This document shows, one piece after another, positions 1 through 7,945 of a stretch of 64,000 nucleotides of DNA. The notes beneath the pieces are model-generated. The model was not told where the DNA came from. It worked only from the letters and a program-made list of their open reading frames with translations, and searched no databases. Origin of the DNA: JAAEPI01 sp964352625 (GTDB taxonomy: Bacteria; Bacteroidota; Bacteroidia; Cytophagales; Cyclobacteriaceae); the NCBI GenBank assembly GCA_964352625.1, contig CAYGSD010000004.1, positions 62,001 through 126,000 of the forward strand. The letters are read 5' to 3'. Made by a program: the position numbers and the translations under genes. Each line of letters begins with the position of its first letter. The first letter of the stretch is position 1.

Positions 1-1152
1 CCTTTCCTCAATCTTAACAAGAACAAAATCGACTTCTACGGCGACTCATCGTCTTTCAATTCTTTCTTCAAAAAACTAGACAACATCCTACTAGAAGGAG
101 ACGGTCAGGTGAACATTGTGCACATGGGTGGCTCGCACGTGCAGGGTGGTTCATTGAGTCACACCATGCGTAAAAACATGCAGTCTTTGGCGCCAGGGCT
201 CAAGGGTCAGCGAGGGTTAGTGTTCCCTTTCATTTTGGCCAAAACCAATAATCCCTGGAACTATGTGGTCGAGAAATCGGGCGAATGGGATGGGGCCAGA
301 ATAAGCGTAAGCGACCATTTCAGCGAGTGGGGCGTGAGCGGAATCACGGCGACCACCTACTCGCCAAATAGCACAGCAACAGTTTATTCCAGAGAAGAAT
401 CAGACAACTTTTCTTTCGAGATGGTGCGAATATTCTATCACCAGTGTGGCTGCTCTTTTGAGCCAATAATTTCGAACACAAACATTGAAGAGACTCGGAT
501 CGACTCGGTGGCCAGCTATATGGAAGTCAGTTTTTCTGTTCCGCAGGATACGTTGTATTTGGCCCTGCGTCAGACGGACACCACTCAGTCCCAATTCATT
601 TTGCAAGGCATTCAATTTCTGAGTGAGGGGCCTTCTGTGATTTACAATCCAATAGGAGTGAATGGAGCGAAAACGGATGATTATCTGAAAAGCCAAAACC
701 TGCCTCAGCAAATGAAGATGATCGCTCCCGATCTGGTGATTTTCGGGATTGGTATCAATGACGCAAACACCTATGCCAAGCTATTTGACCAGAAGAAGTA
801 CGAGGAAAATTACCTGGAGCTGATCCGTATTTTGCGAGTAGCAAATCCTGACTGCTCTGTTCTTTTCATGACCAATAATGACAGCTATTTTCAAAAAAGG
901 TACGCGAACCCAAACGCCTACAAAGTGCGAGAGTCGATGATTCGGGTGGTCAAGAAAACGAATGGCGCTGTATGGGATTTGTTTGAAATAATGGGCGGAC
1001 TGGACTCTATCAGGTTGTGGGAAGAGTTTGCACTTGCCAGCCCCGACAAAATTCACTTCACTCGTGAAGGATACGAACTTCAGGCCGATTTGCTTTTCAA
1101 GGCTCTACGCAAAGCGTACGGCGACTATCTTTTCGCCAGCTATTCCAAGTAA
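1..1152 (+). CDS. SGNH/GDSL-type hydrolase-like protein, 5' end outside window
   Basis: The reading frame is open from base 1, so the protein begins upstream; 383 residues are visible. A block-I-like motif HMGGSHVQGG lies near residues 41-50, FGIGINDAN (block III, G-x-N-D) near 243, and DKIHFT near 350 supplies the Asp-x-x-His pair of block V. This is the SGNH fold of esterases and O-acyl transfer partners. The GTG at 109 is unlikely to be the real start because similar sequence continues upstream. The MBOAT acyltransferase begins 3 bases after the stop, and SGNH plus MBOAT pairs usually acetylate extracellular polysaccharide (AlgX/AlgJ-AlgI type). Role and substrate are inferred from this pairing. 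Confidence 0.8.
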   Translation, partial: PFLNLNKNKIDFYGDSSSFNSFFKKLDNILLEGDGQVNIVHMGGSHVQGGSLSHTMRKNMQSLAPGLKGQRGLVFPFILAKTNNPWNYVVEKSGEWDGARISVSDHFSEWGVSGITATTYSPNSTATVYSREESDNFSFEMVRIFYHQCGCSFEPIISNTNIEETRIDSVASYMEVSFSVPQDTLYLALRQTDTTQSQFILQGIQFLSEGPSVIYNPIGVNGAKTDDYLKSQNLPQQMKMIAPDLVIFGIGINDANTYAKLFDQKKYEENYLELIRILRVANPDCSVLFMTNNDSYFQKRYANPNAYKVRESMIRVVKKTNGAVWDLFEIMGGLDSIRLWEEFALASPDKIHFTREGYELQADLLFKALRKAYGDYLFASYSK

Positions 1153-1155
1153 AAG

Positions 1156-2814
1156 TTGATAGAGAAAATCCTACCATACCTCACTTACTCCAGCGAATAT
1201 CCGCTGCTCTTTACTCAGGTTTACTTTTGGGTTTTCTTGGGGATAGTTCTGCTAGGCTATAGCCTGCTGGACAAGACGACCGGAGCAAGAAATGCCTACC
1301 TTTTTGGTGTCAGTTTGTTCTTTTATTACAAGACGAGTGGGTTCTATTTTGTCATCCTTTTAGTCTCCACCCTCGCCGACTTTCTACTCGGGAATAGGAT
1401 TTACAAAACAGAGACAAGTTGGAAGAAAAAATCTTGGCTTGCGCTGAGTGTGATGGTGAACCTGTTCATTCTCATCTACTTCAAATACGCCTATTTCTTC
1501 GCTGATTTCTTCACGCAAGTCACAGGCATTGAGGTGCAGGTGTACAACTACTTTTCTTGGCAGATGAATGAGATCGTGGGGACGAATTTCGTTTGGGAAC
1601 GAATCCTCTTGCCTGTCGGGATTTCCTTCTTCACTTTCCAGACGATGAGCTATGCCATCGACATTTACAGGGGGCACATCAAGCCGGTAAAGAACGTGCT
1701 GGACTTTGGCTTTTATGTATCGTTTTTCCCGCAGTTGGTGGCCGGGCCGATTGTGCGAGCGTCAGATTTCGTTCCTCAGCTCTATCAGAAATACAAGCTC
1801 ACCAAAGAGCAATTTGGGATCGGGTTGTTCTGGATTTTGAATGGCCTGCTCAAGAAGCTTTTCCTGGCTGACTACATTGCCGTGAACTTTGTGGATCGAG
1901 TTTTCTCCAATCCGGGCAGCTATTCAGGTTTCGAAAATATGATGGCTCTCTTTGGCTACACGCTTCAGGTCTACGCTGATTTCTCCGGCTACACGGACAT
2001 TGCGATAGGCGTGGCACTTTGGATGGGCTTCCGACTGCCAGTCAATTTTAACTCGCCCTACAAAGCCACCAGTGTCGGAGAATTCTGGAAGCGGTGGCAC
2101 ATTTCGCTCTCTAGCTGGCTCAAAGATTACCTCTACATCCCGATGGGAGGAAACCGCTCCGGTTCACTGTTTTCCAACATTATGATTGGGGTGATTTTGC
2201 TCTTCGTGACTCTGCTCGCCGCAAGCTGGTGGGTGCCAATTGGGTTTGCGATCGTGGCGATTAGTTTGTTCCTAATTGGCAAGGTGCTACCAAAATTCAA
2301 GAGCTGGGTGAGTACCAATGTGAACCTGATGCTGACTATGCTGATTGGCGGACTTTGGCATGGAGCCAGTTGGAATTTTGTGGTGTGGGGTGGCTTGAAT
2401 GGCATTGGCTTGGTGATCTACAAGCTCTGGAAAAGGATCAGCCCGTGGGAAGACCGAAGCAAGTGGTACAACCGAGCGATTGGCATTTTCGTCACGCTCG
2501 TGTTTATCACTTTCACCAGGACGTGGTTCCGAGGAGAAAGCTGGGAAAGCTCGGCTTTGATGCTGGAGCAAATTGCTTTTCAGTTTCAGGGTCACCTGAT
2601 GTGGGACATGATTGTGGGCTATAAAAATGTCTTTGGGGTGATGCTCTTTGGCTTCATTATCCACTGGCTGCCTGTCACGACCAAGGAGTGGTATCGCGCC
2701 ACTTTTGTGAAGGCGCCACTTTTGGTAAAGGCTCTGATTTCCGTTTTGGCGATTGTCTTTATCTACCAGATTCTATCCGCCGACCTACAGCCGTTTATCT
2801 ATTTTGCTTTTTAG
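1156..2814 (+). CDS. MBOAT family O-acyltransferase (AlgI/DltB-like)
   Basis: A 552-residue polytopic membrane protein with about ten hydrophobic segments. FWKRWHISLSSWLKDYLYIP carries conserved His315, and GGLWHGASWNF carries the MBOAT active-site His402. The family moves acyl groups across the inner membrane to a periplasmic partner or polysaccharide; the adjacent SGNH gene is the likely partner. The start is TTG, three bases after the upstream stop, with no better ATG nearby, which implies one operon. Odd feature: the last 16 codons recur downstream at 3538-3590 with only synonymous changes. Confidence 0.9.
   Translation: MIEKILPYLTYSSEYPLLFTQVYFWVFLGIVLLGYSLLDKTTGARNAYLFGVSLFFYYKTSGFYFVILLVSTLADFLLGNRIYKTETSWKKKSWLALSVMVNLFILIYFKYAYFFADFFTQVTGIEVQVYNYFSWQMNEIVGTNFVWERILLPVGISFFTFQTMSYAIDIYRGHIKPVKNVLDFGFYVSFFPQLVAGPIVRASDFVPQLYQKYKLTKEQFGIGLFWILNGLLKKLFLADYIAVNFVDRVFSNPGSYSGFENMMALFGYTLQVYADFSGYTDIAIGVALWMGFRLPVNFNSPYKATSVGEFWKRWHISLSSWLKDYLYIPMGGNRSGSLFSNIMIGVILLFVTLLAASWWVPIGFAIVAISLFLIGKVLPKFKSWVSTNVNLMLTMLIGGLWHGASWNFVVWGGLNGIGLVIYKLWKRISPWEDRSKWYNRAIGIFVTLVFITFTRTWFRGESWESSALMLEQIAFQFQGHLMWDMIVGYKNVFGVMLFGFIIHWLPVTTKEWYRATFVKAPLLVKALISVLAIVFIYQILSADLQPFIYFAF
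2762..2814 (+). repeat. MBOAT 3'-end segment, copy 1 of a direct repeat
   Basis: These 53 bases, the end of the MBOAT gene, match 3538-3590 at 47 of 53 positions. Four differences are silent codon changes and the other two exchange TAG for TGA. The last 14 bases, ATTTTGCTTTTTAG, also occur at 2947-2960, just before the toxin-antitoxin genes. Confidence 0.9.
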
Positions 2815-3002
2815 AAAATTGCCGGACTTGTTCCGGCATCTCATATAGAAGTTCTATGAATTATCTTTACGCCGTTGTTAGTCTCCTGACCAAGGATAGT
2901 GGCTGATTTGGAATGCTTGTTATTAAGAACACGAACAGGGGGCAGAATTTTGCTTTTTAGACAATTAGAATATGTCTATATTTAGCAGATATAGCCAATA
3001 TC
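2815..3002. other. Intergenic segment upstream of the toxin-antitoxin pair
   Basis: No gene is visible. A short hairpin (GCCGGA-N5-TCCGGC, about 2821-2837) follows the MBOAT stop but lacks a T-run. An exact copy of the last 14 bases of the MBOAT gene sits at 2947-2960. The AT-rich stretch 2960-3000 probably holds the promoter and autoregulatory operator of the antitoxin gene; this is inferred from the general habit of RHH antitoxins. Confidence 0.5.
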
Positions 3003-3239
3003 ATGAACGTAAGTTTCACTAAAAAACAAGAAGAGTACATCGCCGAACAGATCAAATCCGGTGATTTTCAAAATGCCAGTGAAGTGGTGCGTGATGCGCT
3101 CAGGCTTCATGCGACTTTGAGGGAAAAGCTCTTGAATGACCTAAAAATGGAAATTCAGAAAGGCATAGATTCAGGGATTAGCAAAAGGTCAGCTCAGGAG
3201 ATTCTGAAGTCCAAGCGCAAGGAGCACGGCCTGCTATGA
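3003..3239 (+). CDS. ParD-like ribbon-helix-helix antitoxin
   Basis: A 78-residue protein. The N-terminal MNVSFTKKQEEYIAEQIKSG followed by FQNASEVVRDALRLH is the ribbon-helix-helix DNA-binding fold of ParD/CC2985 antitoxins. The C-terminal half is charged and helical, as expected for the toxin-wrapping tail. ATG start; the end overlaps the toxin start by four bases (ATGA), the normal coupled arrangement. By family knowledge it neutralises the toxin and represses its own operon. Confidence 0.88.
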   Translation: MNVSFTKKQEEYIAEQIKSGDFQNASEVVRDALRLHATLREKLLNDLKMEIQKGIDSGISKRSAQEILKSKRKEHGLL

Positions 3240-3526
3240 AAGTAATTTTGTCGGTGGAAGCCGAAAATGATTTGGAAGAGATTTATGACTATTCCGTCGA
3301 TCGATTCGGACTGAAAGTGGCCGATGAGTATTTCTCTCAAATGGTGGAAGGTTTTGATCGGATTGCTCAGTTTCCGGAAAGTGCCATAGTAAGGAATGAA
3401 TTGACAGCCGATTTACGATCCAAAGTTTACGGCAGCCATGTTATCTTTTTCAAGGTGCAACCAGAGCAGATACTTATCATTAGAATATTACATCAATCAA
3501 GGGATATGCCCGGCTTTTTTGAGTAA
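3236..3526 (+). CDS. ParE/RelE-superfamily toxin
   Basis: A 96-residue protein with the compact toxin layout: the start MKVILSVEAENDLEEIYDYS, a middle helix with RIAQFPESA, then LRSKVYGSHVIFFKV and a closing LIIRILHQSRDMPGFF. The HQSRD-type ending is typical of ParE toxins, which act on DNA gyrase; RelE relatives instead cleave mRNA, so the target is not certain. It overlaps the antitoxin by four bases. The pair lies between a short and a longer copy of the MBOAT 3' end, suggesting insertion. Confidence 0.88.
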   Translation: MKVILSVEAENDLEEIYDYSVDRFGLKVADEYFSQMVEGFDRIAQFPESAIVRNELTADLRSKVYGSHVIFFKVQPEQILIIRILHQSRDMPGFFE

Positions 3527-3537
3527 GTAGACTCCTT

Positions 3538-3590
3538 TCTACCAGATTTTGTCTGCCGACCTGCAGCCGTTTATCTATTTTGCTTTTTGA
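3538..3590 (+). pseudogene. Remnant of an MBOAT gene 3' end (copy 2)
   Basis: Begins 11 bases after the toxin stop. In frame it reads YQILSADLQPFIYFAF and a stop, exactly the last 16 residues of the MBOAT protein at 1156-2814, with four silent codon differences and TGA instead of TAG. Similarity fades after a following TGCCGGA that is also shared. Silent-only divergence suggests the fragment came from a once-functional homologous gene, by recombination or tandem duplication and deletion, and is not a fresh copy. Confidence 0.8.
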
Positions 3591-3630
3591 TGCCGGATTT
3601 ACTTGAGACGAGCTATCGAGGATATTAAGT

Positions 3631-4194
3631 CTAGTAGGGCGTCCACAGTTTGCTAGGTCTTCTGCTGTATGGCGGATATTGAACAAAGTAAGTATCTAAA
3701 TGGTCGGGAACCTCAAGCAATACCTTATTCTTGAACCTTGGAAATAGGACTCTGCGAGTTCTCCAATACTGTAATCTTACAATTGTTAAGTTTCTTAGTT
3801 TAATATAAGTTGGGTTGGTCGACTCCCAGTTGAATTGGTCATATGGAATTGAAATAATAGCATCTTGCAGTATATCTTCTATCGAATCATATTCTTGAAG
3901 AAAGTTGACGTTAACAAGTAGTTTACAGGAGCCATACTGAAACTCTTCAAAGAGTTGTTTGCCTATTTTAAACCGATTTTCGCTGATTTTATGGAAACTA
4001 TCAATCCTTACTAACTCAACTTTATACCTTGATTTGAAAGATAGTTTGAATGGTTGTTTTACAATTTCTCTTTGATAAACCCCACTATCCCCTCTTAGAA
4101 TTATTCGATTTCCTGCCCCATCCTCAAAAGTCTGGCAATATAAGGTGATATTCAGAGTGGTCAATAAGAATAATGTGACCATACGGTGTTCCAT
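3631..4194 (-). CDS. Hypothetical secreted protein
   Basis: 187 residues with a hydrophobic N-terminus (MVTLFLLTTLNITLYCQ) resembling a signal peptide, cleaved before TFEDGAG. I recognise no family. The mature part is rich in basic and aromatic residues and ends with a basic, Tyr/Pro-rich segment. It is visibly more AT-rich than the genes on either side, is on the opposite strand to its neighbours, and sits just beyond the toxin-antitoxin pair and MBOAT remnant, so it may belong to the same acquired segment. The start could be the ATG at 4194 or codon 5. Confidence 0.6.
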   Translation of the reverse strand: MEHRMVTLFLLTTLNITLYCQTFEDGAGNRIILRGDSGVYQREIVKQPFKLSFKSRYKVELVRIDSFHKISENRFKIGKQLFEEFQYGSCKLLVNVNFLQEYDSIEDILQDAIISIPYDQFNWESTNPTYIKLRNLTIVRLQYWRTRRVLFPRFKNKVLLEVPDHLDTYFVQYPPYSRRPSKLWTPY

Positions 4195-4337
4195 CCACTT
4201 TTTATTTCAAATCTACTACTTTGAGGATGTATTGGGCGTATCGATTTTAAATGTGCACTTGAGTACGGTCGCCAATTGGTTCTCGTTTAAGAAACCTTTC
4301 CCTTCCCCCTGTGTCTTTACCACGAACTCAATTTGAC

Positions 4338-5426
4338 ATGAAGACACTTTTTCTATCACTACTCATTTCCATTCCATTCATTCTTTTCTCACAAGAGGGA
4401 GACAAATACGACTATATCGGCAACTACGGCGAGAAGGGCCAATCGAACTGGGCGATGGTTCGTAAGGCCGATCGCTACGGCTTCATCGATCGGGAGGGCA
4501 CGGAGGTCGTCAAGCCCATTTATGATCGCATAGATCACTACGGCTCGCTCACTTCTAACTGGGCGAAGGTCACTCTAAATGGCCTCTACGGTTTCATCGA
4601 CAGGGAAGGAAAGGAAGTGGTTCCCCCAGTTTACGACAAGATCAACTCCTTTGGAAGCTCACGCTCCAACTGGGCCTATGTGGAGAAAGATGGATTGTAC
4701 GGCTTCATTGACAAATCGGGGAAGGAAGTCGTGCCTGTTCAGTATGACAAAATTTACTATTTCGGGTCGAGCGGGGTGGAATGGGCCAAGGTAGAAATGA
4801 ACGGCCTGTATGGCTTCATTGATAAGTCTGGGAAGGAAGTCGTCCCGATCAAATACACGGACATTGACAGTTTTAACGGGCGCTGGGCGAAGGTGGAGGT
4901 AGGTGGTATGGAAGGTTTTATTGACAAAACAGGGCTTGAAGTGGTGAAGCCGCAGTACACCCGCATTCACAGTTTCGATTCGTACCAATACAACTGGGCG
5001 AAGGTGGAGAAAAATGGAATGGAGGGTTTTATCGATCGGTCAGGGAAGGAAGTCGTGCCTGTGAAGTACGACGAGATTCATCGCTTTAACCGAGAAAAGG
5101 ACAACTGGGCTTTGGTAAGGAAAAACGGACTCTTTGGTTTCATCGACACGAGGGGAAAAGAGGTCGTCCCACCCGCATTATCGGACTTAGGAAAGAACGG
5201 TCAGTTCAAAGATTTGAAACATTCATTTTCCTCGGGAGGAGTTCACGTCAAGGGACTTGGCACGGTCAAGAAATACGAGATCACGGAATTCACTAACGGA
5301 ATAGCCGCCATCCGAAACAAGAAGACTTGGAAGATTGGCCTGATCAGCGACAAATACGAAGTGCTCGTGCCACCGGAATACAAGAAAATTCTAATCGACG
5401 CGAAAGGGAATGTGCATGTGTGGTAG
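4338..5426 (+). CDS. WG-repeat (KWG) secreted protein
   Basis: 362 residues starting at the ATG that opens a clear signal peptide (MKTLFLSLLISIPFILFSQ); a GTG 27 bases upstream would add an unlikely leader. The mature protein is mostly seven tandem units of about 36 residues, each with GFID(R/K)xGxEVV(P/K)PxYD followed by a WA(K/L)V strand: the WG repeat common in Bacteroidota. Such proteins are exported and form repeat solenoids; no enzymatic role is known. The last quarter leaves the repeat pattern. The stop abuts a TTAGGGATTAGGAA array. Confidence 0.9.
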   Translation: MKTLFLSLLISIPFILFSQEGDKYDYIGNYGEKGQSNWAMVRKADRYGFIDREGTEVVKPIYDRIDHYGSLTSNWAKVTLNGLYGFIDREGKEVVPPVYDKINSFGSSRSNWAYVEKDGLYGFIDKSGKEVVPVQYDKIYYFGSSGVEWAKVEMNGLYGFIDKSGKEVVPIKYTDIDSFNGRWAKVEVGGMEGFIDKTGLEVVKPQYTRIHSFDSYQYNWAKVEKNGMEGFIDRSGKEVVPVKYDEIHRFNREKDNWALVRKNGLFGFIDTRGKEVVPPALSDLGKNGQFKDLKHSFSSGGVHVKGLGTVKKYEITEFTNGIAAIRNKKTWKIGLISDKYEVLVPPEYKKILIDAKGNVHVW

Positions 5427-5500
5427 TATTAGGGATTAGGAATTAGGGATTAGGAATTAGGGATTAGGAATTAGGGATTAGGAATTAGGTATTAGGTATT
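5427..5500 (+). repeat. Tandem TTAGGGATTAGGAA array
   Basis: About five copies of the 14-bp unit TTAGGGATTAGGAA directly follow the WG gene and run into the stop codon of the minus-strand gene at 5500-5958. The last units drift to ATTAGGT. A related array, partly in the opposite orientation, lies on the other side of that gene at 5995-6055. Confidence 0.95.
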
Positions 5501-5958
5501 TAGAATACTTTGTTTACAGCTACTCCTCCTCGCGCTGCGGCATCAGGAGAAAACCCGCCATATACTCTAAAATCGAAACCTGCACCTAGGTTAACTCCAA
5601 CTCTTGGTTGTATCATGAATACAACATTGGTTGAGCTTGAAGAAGAATATGAAGGAAAACCAGAGTGCTTGACACCCGGAGCTGTATGTGCTCCTAACCC
5701 TAATCCACCATATATTAAGCTGCCTCGACCATAATGTGCAAATAAGGCAATCTGAGCACTTTCATCTACTGAGTAGGCACCAGTCAACCCAGTTGAAAAA
5801 TTATCACCAATAAATAGTTGAGGTTCCAGCGAAAAAGTAACTGGAAATCCTTCTCTGTCTTGGCCATACAGACCTACTCCAGTTCCAATGTGGAATTCAG
5901 TTTGAGCAAGGCATGTGAAGCCAAAAAGGACAAGTAAAATCGCAAGCAAATTTCTCAT
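5500..5958 (-). CDS. Small outer-membrane beta-barrel-like protein
   Basis: 152 residues from the ATG at 5958, which opens the signal peptide MRNLLAILLVLFGFTCLAQ; an upstream start at 5991 would only add an unlikely leader. The mature part alternates Gly/aromatic strands (FHIGTGVGLYGQ, SLIYGGLGLGAHTAPG, VNLGAGFDFRVYGGFS) and ends in Phe, as in 8-stranded porin-like barrels. No specific family recognised. Its stop codon lies at the border of the TTAGGG array, and a second repeat block lies upstream, so the gene is wholly bracketed by repeats. Confidence 0.7.
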   Translation of the reverse strand: MRNLLAILLVLFGFTCLAQTEFHIGTGVGLYGQDREGFPVTFSLEPQLFIGDNFSTGLTGAYSVDESAQIALFAHYGRGSLIYGGLGLGAHTAPGVKHSGFPSYSSSSSTNVVFMIQPRVGVNLGAGFDFRVYGGFSPDAAARGGVAVNKVF

Positions 5959-5994
5959 AGCATTAGTATTATTCACAATGTTGGGAGCCAAGAT

Positions 5995-6055
5995 AATTAG
6001 GAATTAGGAATTAGGAATTTTTGATTTCCACCCCTAAACCCTAATCCCTAACGCC
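5995..6055. repeat. AATTAGG direct repeats and inverted CCCTAA block
   Basis: AATTAGG units repeat at 5995-6019 and an inverted block CCCTAAACCCTAATCCCTAA at 6032-6051 is the reverse complement of the array type at 5427-5500. Together the two arrays form a long imperfect inverted repeat around one gene. Confidence 0.85.
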
Positions 6056-6067
6056 TCAACCCTAGCT

Positions 6068-6907
6068 TCAGAAACTCTTCTCAAAAAGCGCCTTCATCTG
6101 CTCCCAGCTTGCACTATCGGCCGCCGCGTTGTAGCCCACCGCCCCTTTCATCATCTCAAATTTATCCCCAATCGCATCTGCTTCTTTACTGGTGTAGCTA
6201 TGTAGAGCACCCTCGTAAGCGATGTACTGATAGTTGGCCTGCGCGCTATCCATTTTGTTTTTGTAGTTGGTGACCTGCTCTGGTTTGATAAATGGATCAT
6301 CCGCACCATTGGCTATCAGCACATTTGCCTTTACTGAACCAGAATCTGCTGGCCAGATGGGAAGGGTAACCCCGGCATGAAAAGCAGCAACCGCATCCAA
6401 ATCGTATCCGGCGTTGGCCATGCTCAGCACCACCGACCCTCCAAAGCAGTAACCTATCGCCCCGATTTTATCAGCATCTACATTTTCATTTGCTTTCAAA
6501 GTTTCCAGCGCACTTTCAAAGCGGGCTTTCGCTCCGTCGATTGTCGCAAAGACCTCACCAGTAAAGGCCATGGCATCTTGCGGATGTTCGGCCACCTTTC
6601 CGTTTCCATACATATCCACCGCCAAGGCTACATAGCCCAATTCAGCTAACATATCCGCTCTTTTGCGTGCATAGTCGTTGTGTCCCCACCACTCATGCAC
6701 GACCAAAATACCCGGTCGTTTTCCCTCGGCATTTTCATCAAAGGCGATGTAGCCATTCATAGTTAGGGTGTCGGCTGAGTAGGAGATTTCCTTTCCCACC
6801 ACTTTAGGAGGAAGGACTTCCTTCGTTTCCTCCGACTTCTTTGGGGTGCTGCATGAGGCCAGAATGACAATTGCAGTTAGGGTTAGTAATGTGTTGATCG
6901 TTTTCAT
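6068..6907 (-). CDS. Dienelactone hydrolase family lipoprotein
   Basis: 279 residues from the ATG at 6907; MKTINTLLTLTAIVILASCS is a lipoprotein signal with the lipid-attachment Cys in ASC. The body is an alpha/beta hydrolase of the dienelactone hydrolase family: LVVHEWWGHNDYARKRADML near residues 74-93, nucleophile Cys in GYCFGGSV, Asp in NGADDPF and His in GALHSYT. Unlike classical carboxymethylenebutenolidase it is exported, so it probably acts on a periplasmic ester or lactone; the substrate is unknown. It is divergent from the prenyl synthase gene. Confidence 0.88.
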   Translation of the reverse strand: MKTINTLLTLTAIVILASCSTPKKSEETKEVLPPKVVGKEISYSADTLTMNGYIAFDENAEGKRPGILVVHEWWGHNDYARKRADMLAELGYVALAVDMYGNGKVAEHPQDAMAFTGEVFATIDGAKARFESALETLKANENVDADKIGAIGYCFGGSVVLSMANAGYDLDAVAAFHAGVTLPIWPADSGSVKANVLIANGADDPFIKPEQVTNYKNKMDSAQANYQYIAYEGALHSYTSKEADAIGDKFEMMKGAVGYNAAADSASWEQMKALFEKSF

Positions 6908-6956
6908 GTTTTTGATTGTTATGCACATTAAACTTAAGAATTTTCGAGCGGGTTCC

Positions 6957-6964
6957 TACATTTG
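6957..6964 (+). promoter_or_regulatory. Bacteroidota -7 box (TACATTTG)
   Basis: Matches TAnnTTTG exactly. It overlaps the TTG at 6962, so that codon cannot be the start; transcription would begin near 6971 and leave a short leader before the ATG at 6980. No good -33 TTTG is visible at the usual spacing. Confidence 0.55.
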
Positions 6965-6979
6965 CCGCCTACTGATCCT

Positions 6980-7945
6980 ATGACTGTCCAATCCCTGACC
7001 AACCTTATTGAGACCGAGCTACAGCGATTGAGCTACAGTGGCAAGCCAGACAATCTCTATAGCCCCATCAATTACTTGCTTGCCTTGGGAGGCAAAAGAA
7101 TGAGACCGCTTTTGGTGCTGTTGGGTTATTCTCTTTTCAGAGATGACCCTGAAAAAATTATCCGCCCGGCTATGGCCGTGGAGGTGTTTCACAATTTCAC
7201 GCTGATGCACGATGACATCATGGACAAAGCACCATTGCGCCGAGGCGAGCCTACTGTTCATGAAAAGTGGAACGAAACCATAGCAATTCTGAGTGGCGAC
7301 ACCATGTTTGTCAAGGCGTATGAATTGCTCGAGGATCTTGATCCCAAATTACTTCCATCCGCATTCAAGCTTTTCAATAAGTGCGCGATTCAGGTATGCG
7401 AGGGGCAGCAAATGGATATGGATTTTGAGGATCGGGACGATGTGTCCGAGGCGGAATACCTGGAAATGATCCGATTGAAGACGGCTGTTCTGCTAGGATT
7501 TTCTTTGAGATTGGGTGCGCTACTCGCCGAAGCGGATGAAAAAACTCAAGAGCAGCTTTGCGAATTAGGAATAGCGATGGGAATGGCCTTTCAACTGATG
7601 GACGATCACTTGGATACCTTTGGTGACGAGACTTTTGGCAAGCAAATAGGAGGGGATATCGCTTCCAACAAAAAGACATTTTTGCTGATCAATGCTTTGG
7701 AGCGATCATCAGAAGGTCAGAAAGTTGAGTTGGAGAAATGGCTATCTACACAGGGACAGGACGAAGCAAAAATCAAGGAAGTAACAAGAATCTATAAAGA
7801 AGAAGGACTGGAAGAAATTTCCAAGGATAGGATTTTCCAGTACGGCCAATCCGCAAGAAATCTGCTAAGTAGCCTAACTGGTGATGCTTCAGTGAAGGCA
7901 TTGATTTCAGGCTACATTGATAAACTGAACCAGCGAGTGAAATGA
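6980..7945 (+). CDS. Polyprenyl diphosphate synthase
   Basis: 321 residues from the ATG at 6980. It carries the first Asp-rich motif LMHDDIMDKAPLRRG (Asp78, 79 and 82) and the second QLMDDHLDTFGD (Asp208, 209 and 212) that bind magnesium and the allylic diphosphate, plus the GGKRMRP motif near residue 36. It condenses isopentenyl diphosphate with allylic diphosphates; chain length (geranylgeranyl or longer, e.g. for menaquinone) cannot be read with confidence. Its stop overlaps the next gene by four bases. Confidence 0.92.
   Translation: MTVQSLTNLIETELQRLSYSGKPDNLYSPINYLLALGGKRMRPLLVLLGYSLFRDDPEKIIRPAMAVEVFHNFTLMHDDIMDKAPLRRGEPTVHEKWNETIAILSGDTMFVKAYELLEDLDPKLLPSAFKLFNKCAIQVCEGQQMDMDFEDRDDVSEAEYLEMIRLKTAVLLGFSLRLGALLAEADEKTQEQLCELGIAMGMAFQLMDDHLDTFGDETFGKQIGGDIASNKKTFLLINALERSSEGQKVELEKWLSTQGQDEAKIKEVTRIYKEEGLEEISKDRIFQYGQSARNLLSSLTGDASVKALISGYIDKLNQRVK

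Noticed and set aside
2857..2904. 16-residue frame after the MBOAT gene
   Set aside because: Too short and without any conservation or context; treated as intergenic.
5427..5500. CRISPR or telomere repeat
   Set aside because: The 14-bp units are directly adjacent with no spacers, and there are no cas genes or a chromosome end; it is a simple tandem array.
6962..6979. TTG start for the polyprenyl synthase
   Set aside because: It lies inside a perfect -7 promoter box, and the ATG at 6980 keeps all conserved motifs.
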